A DNA stretch of 64,000 bases, from the NCBI GenBank assembly GCA_036936605.1, contig JAUPFV010000004.1, forward strand, positions 91,352,334 to 91,416,333. The letters are read 5' to 3'. Within the stretch, counting starts at the first letter, position 1; each line of letters starts with the position of its first letter. This DNA is from Limnanthes douglasii subsp. nivea (Eukaryota > Streptophyta > Magnoliopsida > Brassicales > Limnanthaceae). The position numbers were made by a program, and so were the translations under genes. This document shows, one piece after another, positions 23,320-35,463 of this stretch. The notes beneath the pieces are model-generated. The model worked only from the letters and a program-made list of their open reading frames with translations, searched no databases and was not told the origin of the DNA.

Positions 23320-23938
23320 TAGAATTTTTCTATAAATAAACTAGACTTCCAAACCCAAAATTACTCTCTTCCAATATTATTCTAATTTTTTTTTACTTCT
23401 TCTATAAATTCTACGAAAATATTAGTTATTTCTTTTAAAAACTCTAGTTCTACTATCGAAATAGTTTTTATATTTTTTTTCTTTGATAAAAATATTTAAA
23501 TATCATTGTGGTAACATTATACTAGCTGAATTAATAGCTTCGTATAATTTATCACGTTATTTTCTTGTTATAGTTGGTTAGATTAGTTGGTATTCGTTTA
23601 TTTTTATTAAAAAAACTAAATAATTCATTTTTATTTGGGATATTAGTAAGTAGTAGTCTAAATTTAGTTATTTTGATTGCGACATTAGTTTCGATAAGTA
23701 TTCCATTGCATATTTAATTTAAAAAATAAACGTTGTTTTAAGTTTTAAAATGGCTCCATAATGTAGAAATACTAATGTTCACCGACCCGCTAATGTAGAT
23801 CTCAATATGACAGATTGTCTTCCTAGAGACTCCTCTCACGTTGAAACACTCTATTCTCACGAAAATGGTAGTGGAGGTACTAGTGTCGGGTCGAGGTCTC
23901 GTAAAAAAACATCTTGTAATAATAAAATTATAACAATA
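23320..23938 (+). pseudogene. Possible 5' part of a DNA-transposon gene, function uncertain
   Basis: A TATA-like word (CTATAAATAAACTAG, about 23329-23343) and a C/T-rich leader precede an ATG at 23750. A TAA stops the frame at once (23759-23761). The same frame is then open for about 55 codons. It is Asn/Ser/Gly-rich and ends in a basic GSRSRKKTS, and then runs into a tandem repeat. This resembles the start of hAT transposases before their BED finger. It could instead be the 5' exon of the second MULE. Nothing decisive was seen. Confidence 0.25.
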
Positions 23939-24496
23939 TAACTTGTAATATTTTACATGATAAGATATGATTTTGGTTTATAAAATAATAACAACGCTAC
24001 TAATATTTATAACTAAATCATAATAATAATATTCAAAATGTAATAATAAAATTATAACCATAAAACTTGTAATATTAAGATGATAAGATATGATTTTAGT
24101 TTATATAATAATAACAACACTTATAATATTTATAACCAAATCATAATAATAATATTCAAAATGTTATAATAACCAAATTTTAAAAAAATATTTTGGTTTA
24201 TAAAATAATTACAACACTTAAAATATTAATAACCAAATCATAATAATACTAACTAAATTGTAATGATAAAATTATAGTTATATACATTATAATAATATTT
24301 TTGAAATACAAGATATGGTTTTGGTTTTAAAACAATTACAAGATTTAAAATATTTATAACCATAATATAATAATAATAATAATAATAATAAAATTATAAT
24401 CATATAATTTATAATTATAAAATATGATTATAATTAATAAATTAATAACAACGATAATAATATTTATAACTAATTATAATAATAATATTCAAAATG
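23917..24496. repeat. AT-rich tandem repeat, about five units of 100-130 bp
   Basis: Each unit contains TAATAATAAAATTATAA, a GATAAGATATGATTTTGGTT-like segment, AATAATTACAACACTTA, and ATATTTATAACCAAATCATA, and ends in AATATTCAAAATG. Units begin near 23917, 24041, 24165, 24260 and 24390. An (AAT)n run lies at about 24370-24390. Confidence 0.7.
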
Positions 24497-25174
24497 TAAC
24501 AATAAAATGTATAGCGTATGTGTGTTTAGCCTGTTATTATTATGAGTGTCTTGTATATGCATGTAAATTAAACTTGTCATTTTTACATGGACTTATTTGA
24601 ATTCTGACGGATCCATATTTATTTTTAACATGTCCAAACCTATTTGTGACCTCTACATATTACGGTGATTATATGTTTGTTTGTATATTTTTTTATATAT
24701 ATATATTTTTAAAATGATTTTATTTTAATTATTTATTTTTTAGGGTTAATTAAAAAATATTTGAAATCAAAATTTTTATATTTATAATAAATTTAGGATT
24801 TAAAAAATACTAATGATCCTTCCATTTGGAAATTAAATTAATAATATTTATATAGACTTCTTTAATACATATTATACTTTTGGTGTGATCTTGATCTGTT
24901 TGTTTATTATTTTTAATTGGACTAATTTATTTTTTAATTTGGGGTCAATTTTAAATTATATATTCGGATTGTTATCACGATCTTGATCTGTTTTTTTTAT
25001 TAAAATCTTTTGTAATTACCGATAGTTTGTTTGTTTTTCTTTTATATTTATAAATCGTGTATGGATTTATTTGTGATTTATTTGTTATTTTTATTGTTTC
25101 GAGTCATTTGTTGTTGTTCTATGATTATATGATTGTTTTATTTATACTGATTTTTTAATTTTATACATTCAAGT
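24497..25174. other. AT-rich spacer, nothing recognised
   Basis: No supported open frame. The sequence is mostly T- and A-rich low complexity between the tandem repeat and the hAT element. Confidence 0.45.
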
Positions 25175-25504
25175 TAGAGGTGAGATTCGATCCGTTCGAT
25201 CGTTTTTTTTATATAATTTTAAACCAAACTGAAATAATTCGGTGTTTAAATTATTAAACCAATTCATAAAAATAATATCGGTTTTTTTATTTGAGTTTTT
25301 CCTTTTCGGTCGGTTTTTCGGTTTGAACAACAATGCGGTTTGGTGCATTACGGTCCGATGCAGTGCGGTTCAGTTTTTTTTTTAATTTGAAAAAATAAAT
25401 AAAAAAAGTAAAATAATTTTTTTATAATACATCCTTTAAGCTAATTGTTAAACTTTTTTATATTTAAAAACAAAATAATAATAGATTTTATCGTTATCAT
25501 TTTG

Positions 25505-25535
<31 letters not shown>

Positions 25536-25714
25536 TATAATACACCATTTAAACTAATTATTAATTTTTTTATATGATTAGGTCGGTTTTGGTTTAACTT
25601 ACCGGGAAAATCGAAAACCGAAGGTGAATTTTATTTTTTAAAACCGACCAAACCGATTTATTGGGTTTGGTTCGATTGGTCGTTTCATTTTTTTCCCAGT
25701 TTTTGCTCCTTCTA
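25175..25714. mobile_element. Non-autonomous hAT-type element (540 bp) with 8-bp target duplication
   Basis: The ends are TAGAGGTGAGA (left) and, on the other strand, TAGAAGGAGCA (right), resembling TAGGGGTGAGCA-type hAT ends with small changes. The flanks ATTCAAGT (25167-25174) and ATTCACGT (25715-25722) match at 7 of 8 bases, the length used by hAT transposases. The interior has CGGTTTGG-rich blocks of both orientations near the ends and a TA run at about 25506-25530. There is no coding region. Confidence 0.7.
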
Positions 25715-25798
25715 ATTCACGTAAATATTTTGACAACTATATGAAAATATTGATTTTAGAAAAATCATATTTGGAGATTTTTTTATTTTTACTGGTTT

Positions 25799-25945
25799 GG
25801 TTGTGTAGTTAGTTAGAGCACTTGGTTGCAAAATTAAGAATATTTTGGTTGTGTAGTTAATTAGAGAACTTGGTTGCAAAATTAAGTATATTTTGATTGT
25901 GTAGTTAGTTAGCATTTGGTTGCGAAATTGTGTGTACTTGGATTG
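25799..25945. repeat. 48-bp minisatellite, about three units
   Basis: Units start GGTTGTGTAGTTAGTTAGAG and contain ACTTGGTTGCAAAATTAAG. Two are 48 bp apart (25799 and 25847) and the third is shorter. The core word GGTTGCAAAATTA also recurs, more scattered, at about 26550-26780. Confidence 0.7.
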
Positions 25946-26016
25946 CATAATAACTATTTCTTTTTTGTGTTTGGGTTGCAGAATTTTGTGAAAGTTGGTG
26001 CAAAAATAGTCTAAAC

Positions 26017-26425
26017 TTGTATTGTTTTTATTGTTCTTATGTTTGTGCTGCTATATTTAGTATTCAATATAATCCTTCGGCATATGTGGAGTCATGTTAT
26101 AGTACAAGTTTTTATAAGGAAACTTACTCTCCCTACATACCCGTTTTATCTAGTTTTGTTGAAGCTTCTAGTTCAAATCCATCTCACATTGTTCTTCCAC
26201 TCGGGGCATACCAGCTATAAGAAAACTTACTATCGGGGTATTACAACTTTATCAACTTTCGATGAAGCTTCTAGTTCAAATATTTCTCCTACTATAATTC
26301 CACCTAGCTTAAAAGAATAAGTGGAAGATCTAAGAATAAAAGTATTTTATCCCAAGGTGAAGAATTTCTTCATAAAGTAAAGTGAGGACATTGCATAAAA
26401 TATGGTAATAATAGAAGGACATGCG
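26017..26425 (+). pseudogene. C-terminal relic of a second MULE transposase (MURA)
   Basis: The frame reads CSYVCAAIFSIQ, matching the end of a SWIM zinc finger (usual CPHACAAI) with the His changed to Tyr. It continues with YVESCYSTSFYKETYS, the Tyr-rich stretch that follows SWIM in many MURA proteins. After a duplicated Ser-rich part, further frame pieces read GRSKNKSILSQGEE, like the GRPKK..R..S.GE motif, and then a degraded CGHC...GHNRRTC knuckle ending near 26425. Two stops and frame changes are present. The catalytic core was not found upstream. Assignment rests on the order of three degraded motifs. Confidence 0.55.
26120..26305. repeat. Imperfect tandem duplication in the MURA relic, about 100 bp
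   Basis: AAACTTACT followed by a GTTTTATC/CTTTATC segment, GAAGCTTCTAGTTCAAAT and a TCTCMNATT-CCAC end occurs at about 26119-26200 and again at about 26222-26308. The duplication lengthens the Ser-rich linker. Confidence 0.6.
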
Positions 26426-27444
26426 AAGAAAATATACAAAACAATGTATTTTTATTTATTTAATTGGGTATGTTCTTTTTTATTTTTACGATTGTTTCTT
26501 AAAAATTTGGAATTATACATTTTTTAGTTATGAAAGTAAACATTTGCTAGTTGGGTGCAAAATTACAATGGGTTGCGGAATAGAGAGTTGTTGTGAAAAA
26601 ATACTAGTGTAATTGGTTACAAAATTACCTTATGATGGGTTGCGTAATTACGTTTTAATTAGTTGTAAAATAAAAATTTTGGTTGGATAAATAAAAATCT
26701 GTTACATAAAAAATATAATTGTAATTTGAGTGTGAAATTATGGATTACGTAGTTTCAAAATTACATTATAAATGGTTGTAGTTGTGAAATAGCAATATAT
26801 AAAAAACGGTAAAAACAATTACGATGACAACATAACTCGACTATAATAAAGATTTAGATATTAAGTTTTCAATGAATAATAATAATTCATTAAATGAATA
26901 TGTTTTAGTAAATATACTGATTAGTTCTATCTAAGATTAAAAAATATGATAGCCGATATTATGGGGAAGGTTAAGTTTAGAAAACTTATGATACAATTCA
27001 ATGAATTTTTCTTACCAGTTGTAAAATAAACCTCAATAACAATTTTGATGTCAGTTGGTGCTAAATTTGATCTATTGTTAGACCAAATGAATGTTAATAT
27101 TGTTTAGTGTCCCAAGATATATCAGTTTCTCTTTAACCCAAGAACATGTCAACACGTTACGATTCTAACAATCTCATCTAGCATTATGATTCCGACATTA
27201 TCGATACATCTTGTTGTAATTCTTAGTCTTGAAGGTAGCCCAACAGTCTCGTTCCCTTGATTACTCAAGAATAAAGGCTCATAGAAGAGTGTTGATTGTG
27301 CACTTTTTTCCCTTATGGTGGCGCCAAAGGTTTTTAATAAGGCACATTGAAAGTTAATCTCATACACAAAGATATTTATATCCCTGTTTTTTTACTTCAA
27401 ACTTAAGTGTTGAGATTTGGACTATTCTCATAAGTCTAAATGTA

Positions 27445-27475
<31 letters not shown>

Positions 27476-28211
27476 AATCAATAACAAGGATATAATAATT
27501 ATATTTACAATAATATAAAGTTAGTGTCACCTCTAGGATAGTTTAAGTTTATCTAAATATAGTTCTTAAAAAAATAAACATATATACACAATAATGTGAC
27601 GCAAAATCCGAATATAAACAAATTAGTTAAAATAATTATGTTTGTGAAATCGCATGTTTTATCACAAAAACAAGAGTATAAAAGGACGATTATTAAATCT
27701 TTTGACAAAGTTTTGCTACAATTATATTAAAATAAAATAAAAATTATTTTGTTTCATATATAAAAATTATATCAATGATCAGAGAAGATGAGTCATTTTA
27801 GTCAAATGAGTGATTGTCGAAATTTTGAATAACTGAAATATCAAAATATATCTTCAAAAATAAATTTGTAATATAAGTATGGAGGTCATATATGTTATAA
27901 TAAGAAAGACAAAAATTAGATCTATTACAAGACAAGTTAAAATGTGTCAAATTGAATTTTCCACACGTCATATGTCGTAAGACATACAGTACGCATGTTA
28001 TATGATCATCAGACCAAGCTTTAGTATTCCAATGACCTAATATATTTAGGTTTTATGCATCATGGCAATGGTCTAGGTTATTTATTTCAAAAATACGGCT
28101 TGTTGTAATAAATTAGACACAAAAATTTATGATCATATCAAATTTACAGCATGATGTGTGTGAATCTGACCAACAAATTGATCAATATACAATGTGAACT
28201 TTTTTTATCGC
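26426..28211. other. AT-rich spacer, no gene recognised
   Basis: Scattered GGTTGC(A/G)(A/T)AATTA words occur to about 26780. A TA run lies at about 27447-27472. The only sizeable open frame (27149-27367, -) matches nothing I recognise. Confidence 0.45.
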
Positions 28212-28563
28212 TGATGATGAAAAAATTATCCGAAAAACAAATCTGACAAATGGATAATTAAGCTAGAATTTATTTTATGTAGGTAATGTAATAAATTAGA
28301 AGTATTAAAAGAATGGGTTAGGGGAATAAATTGTCTTGGATAATAAGAATAGGCTCGTGAACCTTTTCGGCCATTAGGTCAATTTGGATTAATTTTCCTA
28401 TAAATAGGCTTTTAGATAATTAATGAGGATGAGTGAAAATCATTTACTCTAAACTTAACCTATCAGAGCTTCTCTATCTAAATTAAATCATAAGTGGTAT
28501 CAAAAAATTAATTACTTATTGTATTATTACTCAAATACCCTTCAAAAATCATCAACACTCGCA
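28212..28563 (+). repeat. 5' LTR of gypsy element 1
   Basis: It starts TGATGATGA, like the TGATGAG start of the other family members, and has a TATA box (CCTATAAATAGG, about 28399). It ends ...ACTCGCA. A primer-binding-like GTGACAACCAAAATGGGAGG follows directly. Confidence 0.8.
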
Positions 28564-28573
28564 GTGACAACCA

Positions 28574-30300
28574 AAATGGGAGGCCTACATAGGTACTCAG
28601 ATAACGAGAACCAAAACCTTGAGTGTTAGGGTTTTCCTTCAGAATATACCAAAGCATGAATTTTGAAATATAAACACGTCATGCCCGAGGAGAATGAGAG
28701 AGTCAGAAACGAAGAAGAATCTAGTCAAATACCGCATATGACTGATGAAAAGAAAGAATGATTGCTCATGCGAGAGGAGAATGACCAATTACGACGATAA
28801 ATTGAGGCATTAAGGTCTAAAAAAGAAACTGTATTAACCCCTCTGGGGAAAATATGATTGGAAGTCCAAACACCTGAAGGACAATAGGGTTTTGATAAAC
28901 AAGCTGTAGATCCAGATGCTCAACACAGTCTATAATAGTATCAAAGAGGTCGGTCCTAAAAAAATAATCATTCATTCAAAAAAATAAACGTGTTACTATG
29001 GATCATTACAGTATTTCAAGGTCTAGTAAGGATTCAGTGTCTGAATCTGAGACATATTCTTCGCCTTTTAGTAGCGACCACTATCATAAAAAAGAATCAT
29101 TTTGATAAGCATTATTGGAAGAAATGTTCCAATCGACATCGCAAGTCGAGTAAACAACAAACCTATTTAGATACACGAAAACATCAAATAAGTAAAGAAA
29201 AAACAAATTTTATACGAAATATAGAGGCTTCATTAAACCATAATGTTGACCGCCAAGTGAATGATCAGTTTACTTTCTAGATTGAACCGGATATGTTCGC
29301 AAAAGTTAATGAGGGTCACTAATTTAGTCAAGGACATAATTAGAGGCAATCACATCTTTTCACATAGATTCTCTCGGGTTATTTGTCCAGACGATTCGAT
29401 ATTTCAAAAATAGAACGTTTTATGAGAGTAAAGATTCGGATAACCACCTTGAGTAATTAAAGAACTTTATGTGAATTTCAGTGAGGAAAACAAGTTATTG
29501 TTCTTAGATTTTTCCCAAACCTTAAAAAATAATGTTTTGAAGTGGTATAATCGGCTTTTGTATGTGTCAATCAAGAGTTTTGATGTGTTCCATATGGCTT
29601 TCTGAAGGAAATTTGTGGAAAGTAAAAAATACGAAGAAATAAGACACGATAATTAAGTGTCGTCAGTCGATTAAGGAAAGTTTGAAAAATTACACCAAGT
29701 ACTTTGTAGAGACCAAAAATGGTTTGCAATATTGCTTCGAATAAGTGGCTATAACTTCTTTTAGACATGGGCGTCTTCTTAGAGAATTGGCTAATAATGT
29801 CACAAAGAAAAAGGCAATGTCTTTCAGAGGTTTGCACACAAGTTAAAAAATAGATTACAATAAAAGAGACGAAAATGCTAAAATTTCCTTATCAATAGAA
29901 GAATAATACCTCAGGTTCTCAATAACAAATATAAACGACTGTTAGTTACAGTCTGAAGTGCTCCAGTTATAATGTCCATTGACCTAAGGTGAACCAGCAT
30001 CAACAAGGTCAACAGTATAGATACAGAGGGAATTTATAGGCCAAATCTGATCATTTTGCAGAGTTTATAGAAAGTGATGCCACCATGTTTGACAAAGAAA
30101 AGATTTTTGTTCAGTTTAGAAGACCAACCCCCATTAAAACTTTAAAGGAAAATCAAAAATGCATTTTTGCAGGTATCATAATGATATGGGTCATGATACG
30201 AAGAATTGTATTGCTCTAAAGAAAGAAATCTAAACTTTAATTGAAAATAAAAAGTTAACTACATGTGTCAAATGAAATTCAATGAATAGATTACAAGCAC
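28574..30300 (+). pseudogene. gag of gypsy element 1, heavily degraded
   Basis: Frame pieces match gag of elements 2 and 3. They include a start codon ATGGGAGG (28577), a coiled-coil-like ENDQLRRQIEALR (about 28780), a charged Ser-rich part (28990-29280), and a retrotransposon-gag core (DNHLE, then IKESLKNYTKYFVETKNGL, about 29650-29730). The zinc knuckle CRYHNDMGHDTKNC is at about 30167-30209. Many stops and shifts are present. The protein would have formed the particle shell. Confidence 0.7.
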
Positions 30301-30369
30301 TATTTTTTATCAAACCGTTACCCAAACAAAAGCAATGGAAGCTGCTCCAAATAAGAAAACATTATTGTT

Positions 30370-33300
30370 ATTATCATGTCATATAATGAATTCGACACAG
30401 ATTCAAAATATCTAGACCTTGACCCTGACCGAGGTCGTATTCTGATATAAATGAGCTTGATAAACAATGAAGGGTTAAAGGTTTGTGTCAGTTTTTCAAA
30501 TCATTAACCATCTTTAGGGGGATATAGTTTCACACCATTGGGTTGCTTTTAAAAGAGCCATATAGTGAGTTTGACAACTTAATTAGAAGGAAAAATGTAT
30601 ACTCATCTTTATCAAGATCCGATGTCATTCATTGTATTCGATATTGATGATTTAAGAGACGATACTAGGCCACATGAGGATGTTGTGGTTCTTAGGATGA
30701 TAGTTGAGGTAAATGAAATTTGAAGGATTCCAGTCGACATATGTAGCTCAGCAAACATTTTGTTTTTATCTACCTAAAAATAAATAAAAAACCCTTGAGT
30801 TATAATTTGATCAGACAAAACCATAGTGAGGTTCATTTAGGAAGTACTAAAAATATGATTGGGGAGTTGGAAAGTGAGACTATTTTTAGGAAATGAACAT
30901 TCAAAAAGTTAGTCAAGGTACTATTGGTAGTTGTTGACGGCCCAACTTCGTAAAATGTTATCTTTGGTAGGTATTGGCTATTGAGGATGCACGTTGTTGC
31001 CTTGACAGTTCATCATTGTTTGAAATATGATGTTCGAGTCAAGTAAGGGTTGTGTGGAGTAAAAATTAGCCAGAGAATGTTATGTTATTGTTTTGGTTCC
31101 TAAGCCACTACAAAGTGCGAAAACTAAAAAAAGAATAACAATTACTTGAGTCATCTTCGGAGTTGGGCAAGGTGGATTATCCGAGGGAGACTCCTGCTTT
31201 GATAATTCTTGATTAAGATATCGAGTTACATATTTTCCCAAATGGAACAAGTGTAAAGATATGAGCCCATTTGCCACAACTTGTAATAGAATAATTATTA
31301 TTATTTTATCTAAAAATTTGTATATGTTTTCCTGGTGTAACGAAGATGTAACGAGATCCCCGCAAATATTATTTGTTATAAGCTAGAATTACGACCCAAT
31401 GGATACCATGTTATACAAAAACAAAGAGATTTGTTTGTTGAAAAACCTAAAGTTATCGTTAAATATGTAGATTGGTCGATGAAAATAGATGTATTCGGAA
31501 ATTTAGTATCCTTTGTGGACAAGAAAAACAGTACTTGTGAAAAAGAAAAATGAGAAGTGATGTATGTGTGTTGACTTCACGTATCTAAACAGAGTTTAGA
31601 TCTGTTTCATGTCCCCTAGAATTTCTCAATTGATAGACTCAACTTCTGGAAATAAGTTGTTGTCGTTCATTGGTATATTTACAAGATACAATCAGATACA
31701 GATGGATCTGAAGGACCAAAATAGTACCACATTTACAACACACAAATGCATTTATTTTGACTTAGTGATGTCATTTGGTTTGAAAAATATTGGGGCCACT
31801 TATCAACGTTTAGTAAGTAAAGCCTTTGCTAGTCAGATTGGAAGAAATCTTGAGGTTTACATTGATGATATGTTAGTAAAAAGTATGAGAGATGAAGAAC
31901 ATTTTCTCTGATCTGAATAAAACTTTCCCCAATCTAAAAGTTATTAATTTAAAATTAAGTCTATAAAAGTTTAGATTTGAAGTACGATCCGAATTTTTTT
32001 GGGGTGTATTATCGGTGAAAAGGGAATTCAAGCCTATCCAAAATAATTGAATGCATTAGTTACTTTAGCTCCTCCCAGATCTACCAAATAAGTATAAATA
32101 TTGATTGGAAGATTGGATGCTCTGAACAAATTTATATCAAGGTCTTCGGATAATAATACATCATTTTACCAGATTTTAAGAAATGTGAAGGAATTTAAAT
32201 AGAATTCGGAATGCGATGAAGCCTTCTCCACAGTTAAAGAACATTTATCTTCTCTAGAGATATTAACTAAGCTAATTGTGGGTGATAATTTATATATTTA
32301 CTTGGTAGTATCTGATTACCCGGTAAACACAGTTCTAGTTCGGGAAGTTGAAGGTTACTTTCGCATTGTATATTATATAAGTAAAAGTTTGTTGGATGTT
32401 GAAAAAATATTCTTAAAGCTGGAAAATTAGCTTTAGTTTTAGTAGTAGAAACTCGAAAAATGAGACCATAATTCCAAGCTCACTTGATCACTGTTCGAAC
32501 TTCTTTTCCATTAAAAAATATGTTGCAAAGCTCGGACGTATTGGGTCAAATAACTAAGTGGTTAGTAGAATTGGGAGATTATGATATTGATTTTTCTCAT
32601 CGAAACAATTAAAGCAAAAACGGTGGGTAGATTTTCTAGTTGAATCTAATTTCGAGCGACCAATGCTCGAACCAGATATTGATAGACCTATTAGTGAATG
32701 GATAGTTCGAACATATGAGAGATCAAACATTTCAGGAGATGGAGAAAATTTTACTTAGTATATCCATTTGAAGATTTGATGTATCAAGGAATATGCTTTG
32801 GTTTTAAAGCATTAAACAATTAGGCATAATATGAGGCATCATTTGTAAGGTTAAGGCTTACACAAATTTGTGGTGCCAAAACAATTTATTTAATAAGTGA
32901 TTTGCAACTGATTATAAATCAATCCACGAGGCAATATAAAACTAGAAAAGATAATTTGGTAAAATACTTAAATATATTGAGGGAGATAGCAGTTTTCTTC
33001 AAGCATGTTAAGTACGAACATGTTCCACGGGCTGAAAATTCAATGGCTGATTTCTTAGCTACTATCGATTATACCGAAGGACATCCATAGATTCTAATAC
33101 AGGAATACCCCTCGATAATAACAATATTTTGAGTTCAGATCGAGCATTGAAGAATATTTCCAAATCTTAACCACTACAATAAAGGTTGGAGATATGAGAT
33201 CAAAAAATTCATTACTAAAGGTATTTTTCCTATTGATAAAACACTGGCTAAAAAGCTAAGGTTCAAAGCATATAGTTTTATAATCCTTTGGGATATCCTA

Positions 33301-34340
33301 TATAAGAAGTCTCTTAGTAGTCCACTATTATGATGGCTTGGGATCGATGAGTCTTAGATGATGTTATATGAATTACACGATGGGGAGGTCTCTTTCAATT
33401 GTGGTTATAAGACTTTAACTAGAAGGATTTTATTGGTATGATATTATTTGGCATTTTATTATGGAAATACATATGCCAGTTGTACCATTATAATCTATAT
33501 CCAAAGTATTACCCTTTGACAGATGGGGGCTTAATTTTGTTGGACCTATGCCAATGGAATTCTACGGTCTTCAAACGATTATCAGGGAAGTATATTATTT
33601 TCTTTAGTGAGTGGAAGAAAAACATCTCTCCAAAAATATGCCCAAAGTAGTTAAAGAATTTATCATCTCTAATATATGGTGTAGATTCGAAATCCTAAGA
33701 GCCATTACAACATATAATGATCCTCAATTCTAAAATAGAGACACGAAAGAATTTTGTACATCCCGAGGGATTTATTATTGATTTTCATCACATTTCCACC
33801 CCAAGCCAATGGGAAATTAGAAGATTTTTATAGAATATCCTGAATGGCTTGAAAAAAAACTTAGTAGGCGCAGTGGGGAAATGACCAAATTATTTACAAG
33901 AAGCATTATGGGCTTATCGTACTACCCTCGAACAACAACACAAGAATCCCCATTTGGTTTGGTTTATAGGATGAATACAGTAACCCCAACCAAGTCTATC
34001 CTCCCATCATTATGAATCTCAAATTACTTCGAAGAAGATAATGATGTAGCCAAGAGAGGTGATTTACACATGATTGAAGAAAAGAGAACTGAAGCCTATT
34101 TAAGACTTTTTCATATCAGACCCTAATGAGAAGCAAATATGCGTCTCGGCTTTGAATGAGAGAATTCAGATTAGGGGATAAATTTCTATTTTTTTATTAC
34201 ATACCAAAGATAAAAGGTTAGAGAATTGACACCTAATTGGGAAGGTGCTTATTCACTTATCGAAAGAGTTAAGCCTGAAACCTATCGATTGGCAGACCAA
34301 AAAGACAATCATCTTCAGCATTTGGTGGAATATTGTACAC
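30370..34340 (+). pseudogene. pol of gypsy element 1 (protease, RT, RNase H, aRH, integrase)
   Basis: The protease (about 30640-30800) has lost its DTG; SSANILFL is still readable. The RT is best kept at 31609-31911, with an intact YIDD box at 31858-31869. RNase H spans about 32150-32600. A second, archaeal-type RNase H (32750-33090) is the mark of the Tat lineage. The integrase is at about 33300-34340, with a conserved tail (ANWEGAY-like) near 34235. Dozens of stops and shifts make it non-functional. Confidence 0.75.
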
Positions 34341-34416
34341 TTAAGACTTTGTCTTGAATAGTTGTAATAAGAAGCTTTATTTTCTATTTTACCTGTATTA
34401 TGTAAATATTCGAGGA

Positions 34417-34462
34417 CATGATCTTTCGTACCCTGGTAGCTCGGGAAGGTTTTAATGAGGTA
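34417..34462 (+). other. Conserved block after pol, gypsy element 1 copy
   Basis: CGTACCCTGGTAGCTCGGGA followed by AGGTTTTAATGAGG matches the blocks at about 44177-44212 (element 2) and 54930-54963 (element 3). It lies just beyond the integrase stop in each. Confidence 0.6.
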
Positions 34463-34542
34463 TGCGAACCATTTGAAATTTATGACTCATTTTTCTTTTC
34501 ATAACTTTTCGTGCTATTTTATTTTTATGATTTATAATTAAA

Positions 34543-34810
34543 ATGTTCCAACATTAGTTAGTCATGTGTGAAGGTTCCAACATTAGTTGGTCACAATCAA
34601 ATGGTTCCAACCCTAGGTAGTCATGTGTAAAGGTTCCAACGTTAGTTGGTCACAATTAAAAGGTTCTAATATTAGTTGGTCACAATTAAAATATTTAAAC
34701 ATCCAACACTAGTTGGTCACAAATAAAAAGTTTCAACATTAGTTGGTCATAATTACAAGGTTTCGACATTAGTTGGTCACAATTAAAAGGTTCCAACACT
34801 AGTTGGTCTG
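34543..34810. repeat. 30-bp minisatellite, about nine units
   Basis: The unit is GGTTCCAACATTAGTTGGTC plus ACAATTAAAA, with variants. It sits between pol and the antisense gene of gypsy element 1 and is absent at the same place in elements 2 and 3. Confidence 0.8.
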
Positions 34811-35172
34811 AATAATCGGATTCGAATAAAGGATGGTCTAAATTTAAATACTTTAATTACCTTTGAATAGAAAAAATTCAAATAGGTTATTTGACAGATA
34901 ACATATTAGTTTAAATATGTTATCCGTCTTCGAAAGAGTGATGATCCAATTCAAATAATTATTTTGATTACCTTCAAATAGATAAACTTGAATGCACTAT
35001 ATGACTAAAGGCAATGGATAAGACAAAAGAGATTTATTTATAAAATTAGGAATACAAAATGCATTGGCTATGCTAAGGACTTATAAAAATCCAAATAAGT
35101 ACTGCAAAATTCATTGACTATACCAAGGACTTAAAAAATGCTGATACAAGGATAGGTAGAATAAATATAAAT
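34811..35172. other. Spacer between pol and the antisense gene, gypsy element 1
   Basis: No coding region. It holds ATGCATTGGCTATGCTAAGG and CATTGACTATACCAAGGACT (about 35058 and 35110), a repeated motif. The same kind of sequence (CATTGGCCATCTAAGGACTT and CCTTGGACATCCAAGGACTT) is repeated in element 2 at about 44510-44600. Confidence 0.4.
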
Positions 35173-35274
35173 TCATTTACCTTCATGATCTTTCCTATCG
35201 GTATTATCTTTTTTGGAGCTCCCATATTTGGAGTTTCCACATTCACTTACATGGGTACTTTCATCATCTGAAAC
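35173..35274 (-). pseudogene. C-terminal end of the antisense gene of gypsy element 1
   Basis: The - strand reads DDESTHVSECGNSKYGSSKK to a stop at 35173-35175. This corresponds to the acidic tail (DSSTDEEEGTSESSSVELK) of the element 2 gene. The rest of the gene lies beyond the copia nest, at 59012-61374. Confidence 0.6.
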
Positions 35275-35463
35275 TCTTAAAACGAGAAAGAGATTTATTA
35301 TTGACTTAGAAATTATATACAAGGTAAAACCATATATATAGGTTGTGAATATATCATAATAGTCTACTGTAATAATAATATTCTAGTCATACATAATAAA
35401 ATTTCATTAACTATTGACTATAATAAACTATTTAGTCAATATCATTTATTATTTTCGTTGACA
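35269..35463 (-). repeat. 3' LTR of the copia element
   Basis: On the - strand it starts TGTCAACGAAAAT and is about 190 bp long. It aligns with 58908-59011 over about 100 bp. The left limit lies between 35269 and 35275. Confidence 0.7.

Noticed and set aside
27149..27367. 72-codon open frame on -
   Set aside because: No motif, no codon signal visible and surrounded by AT-rich DNA.
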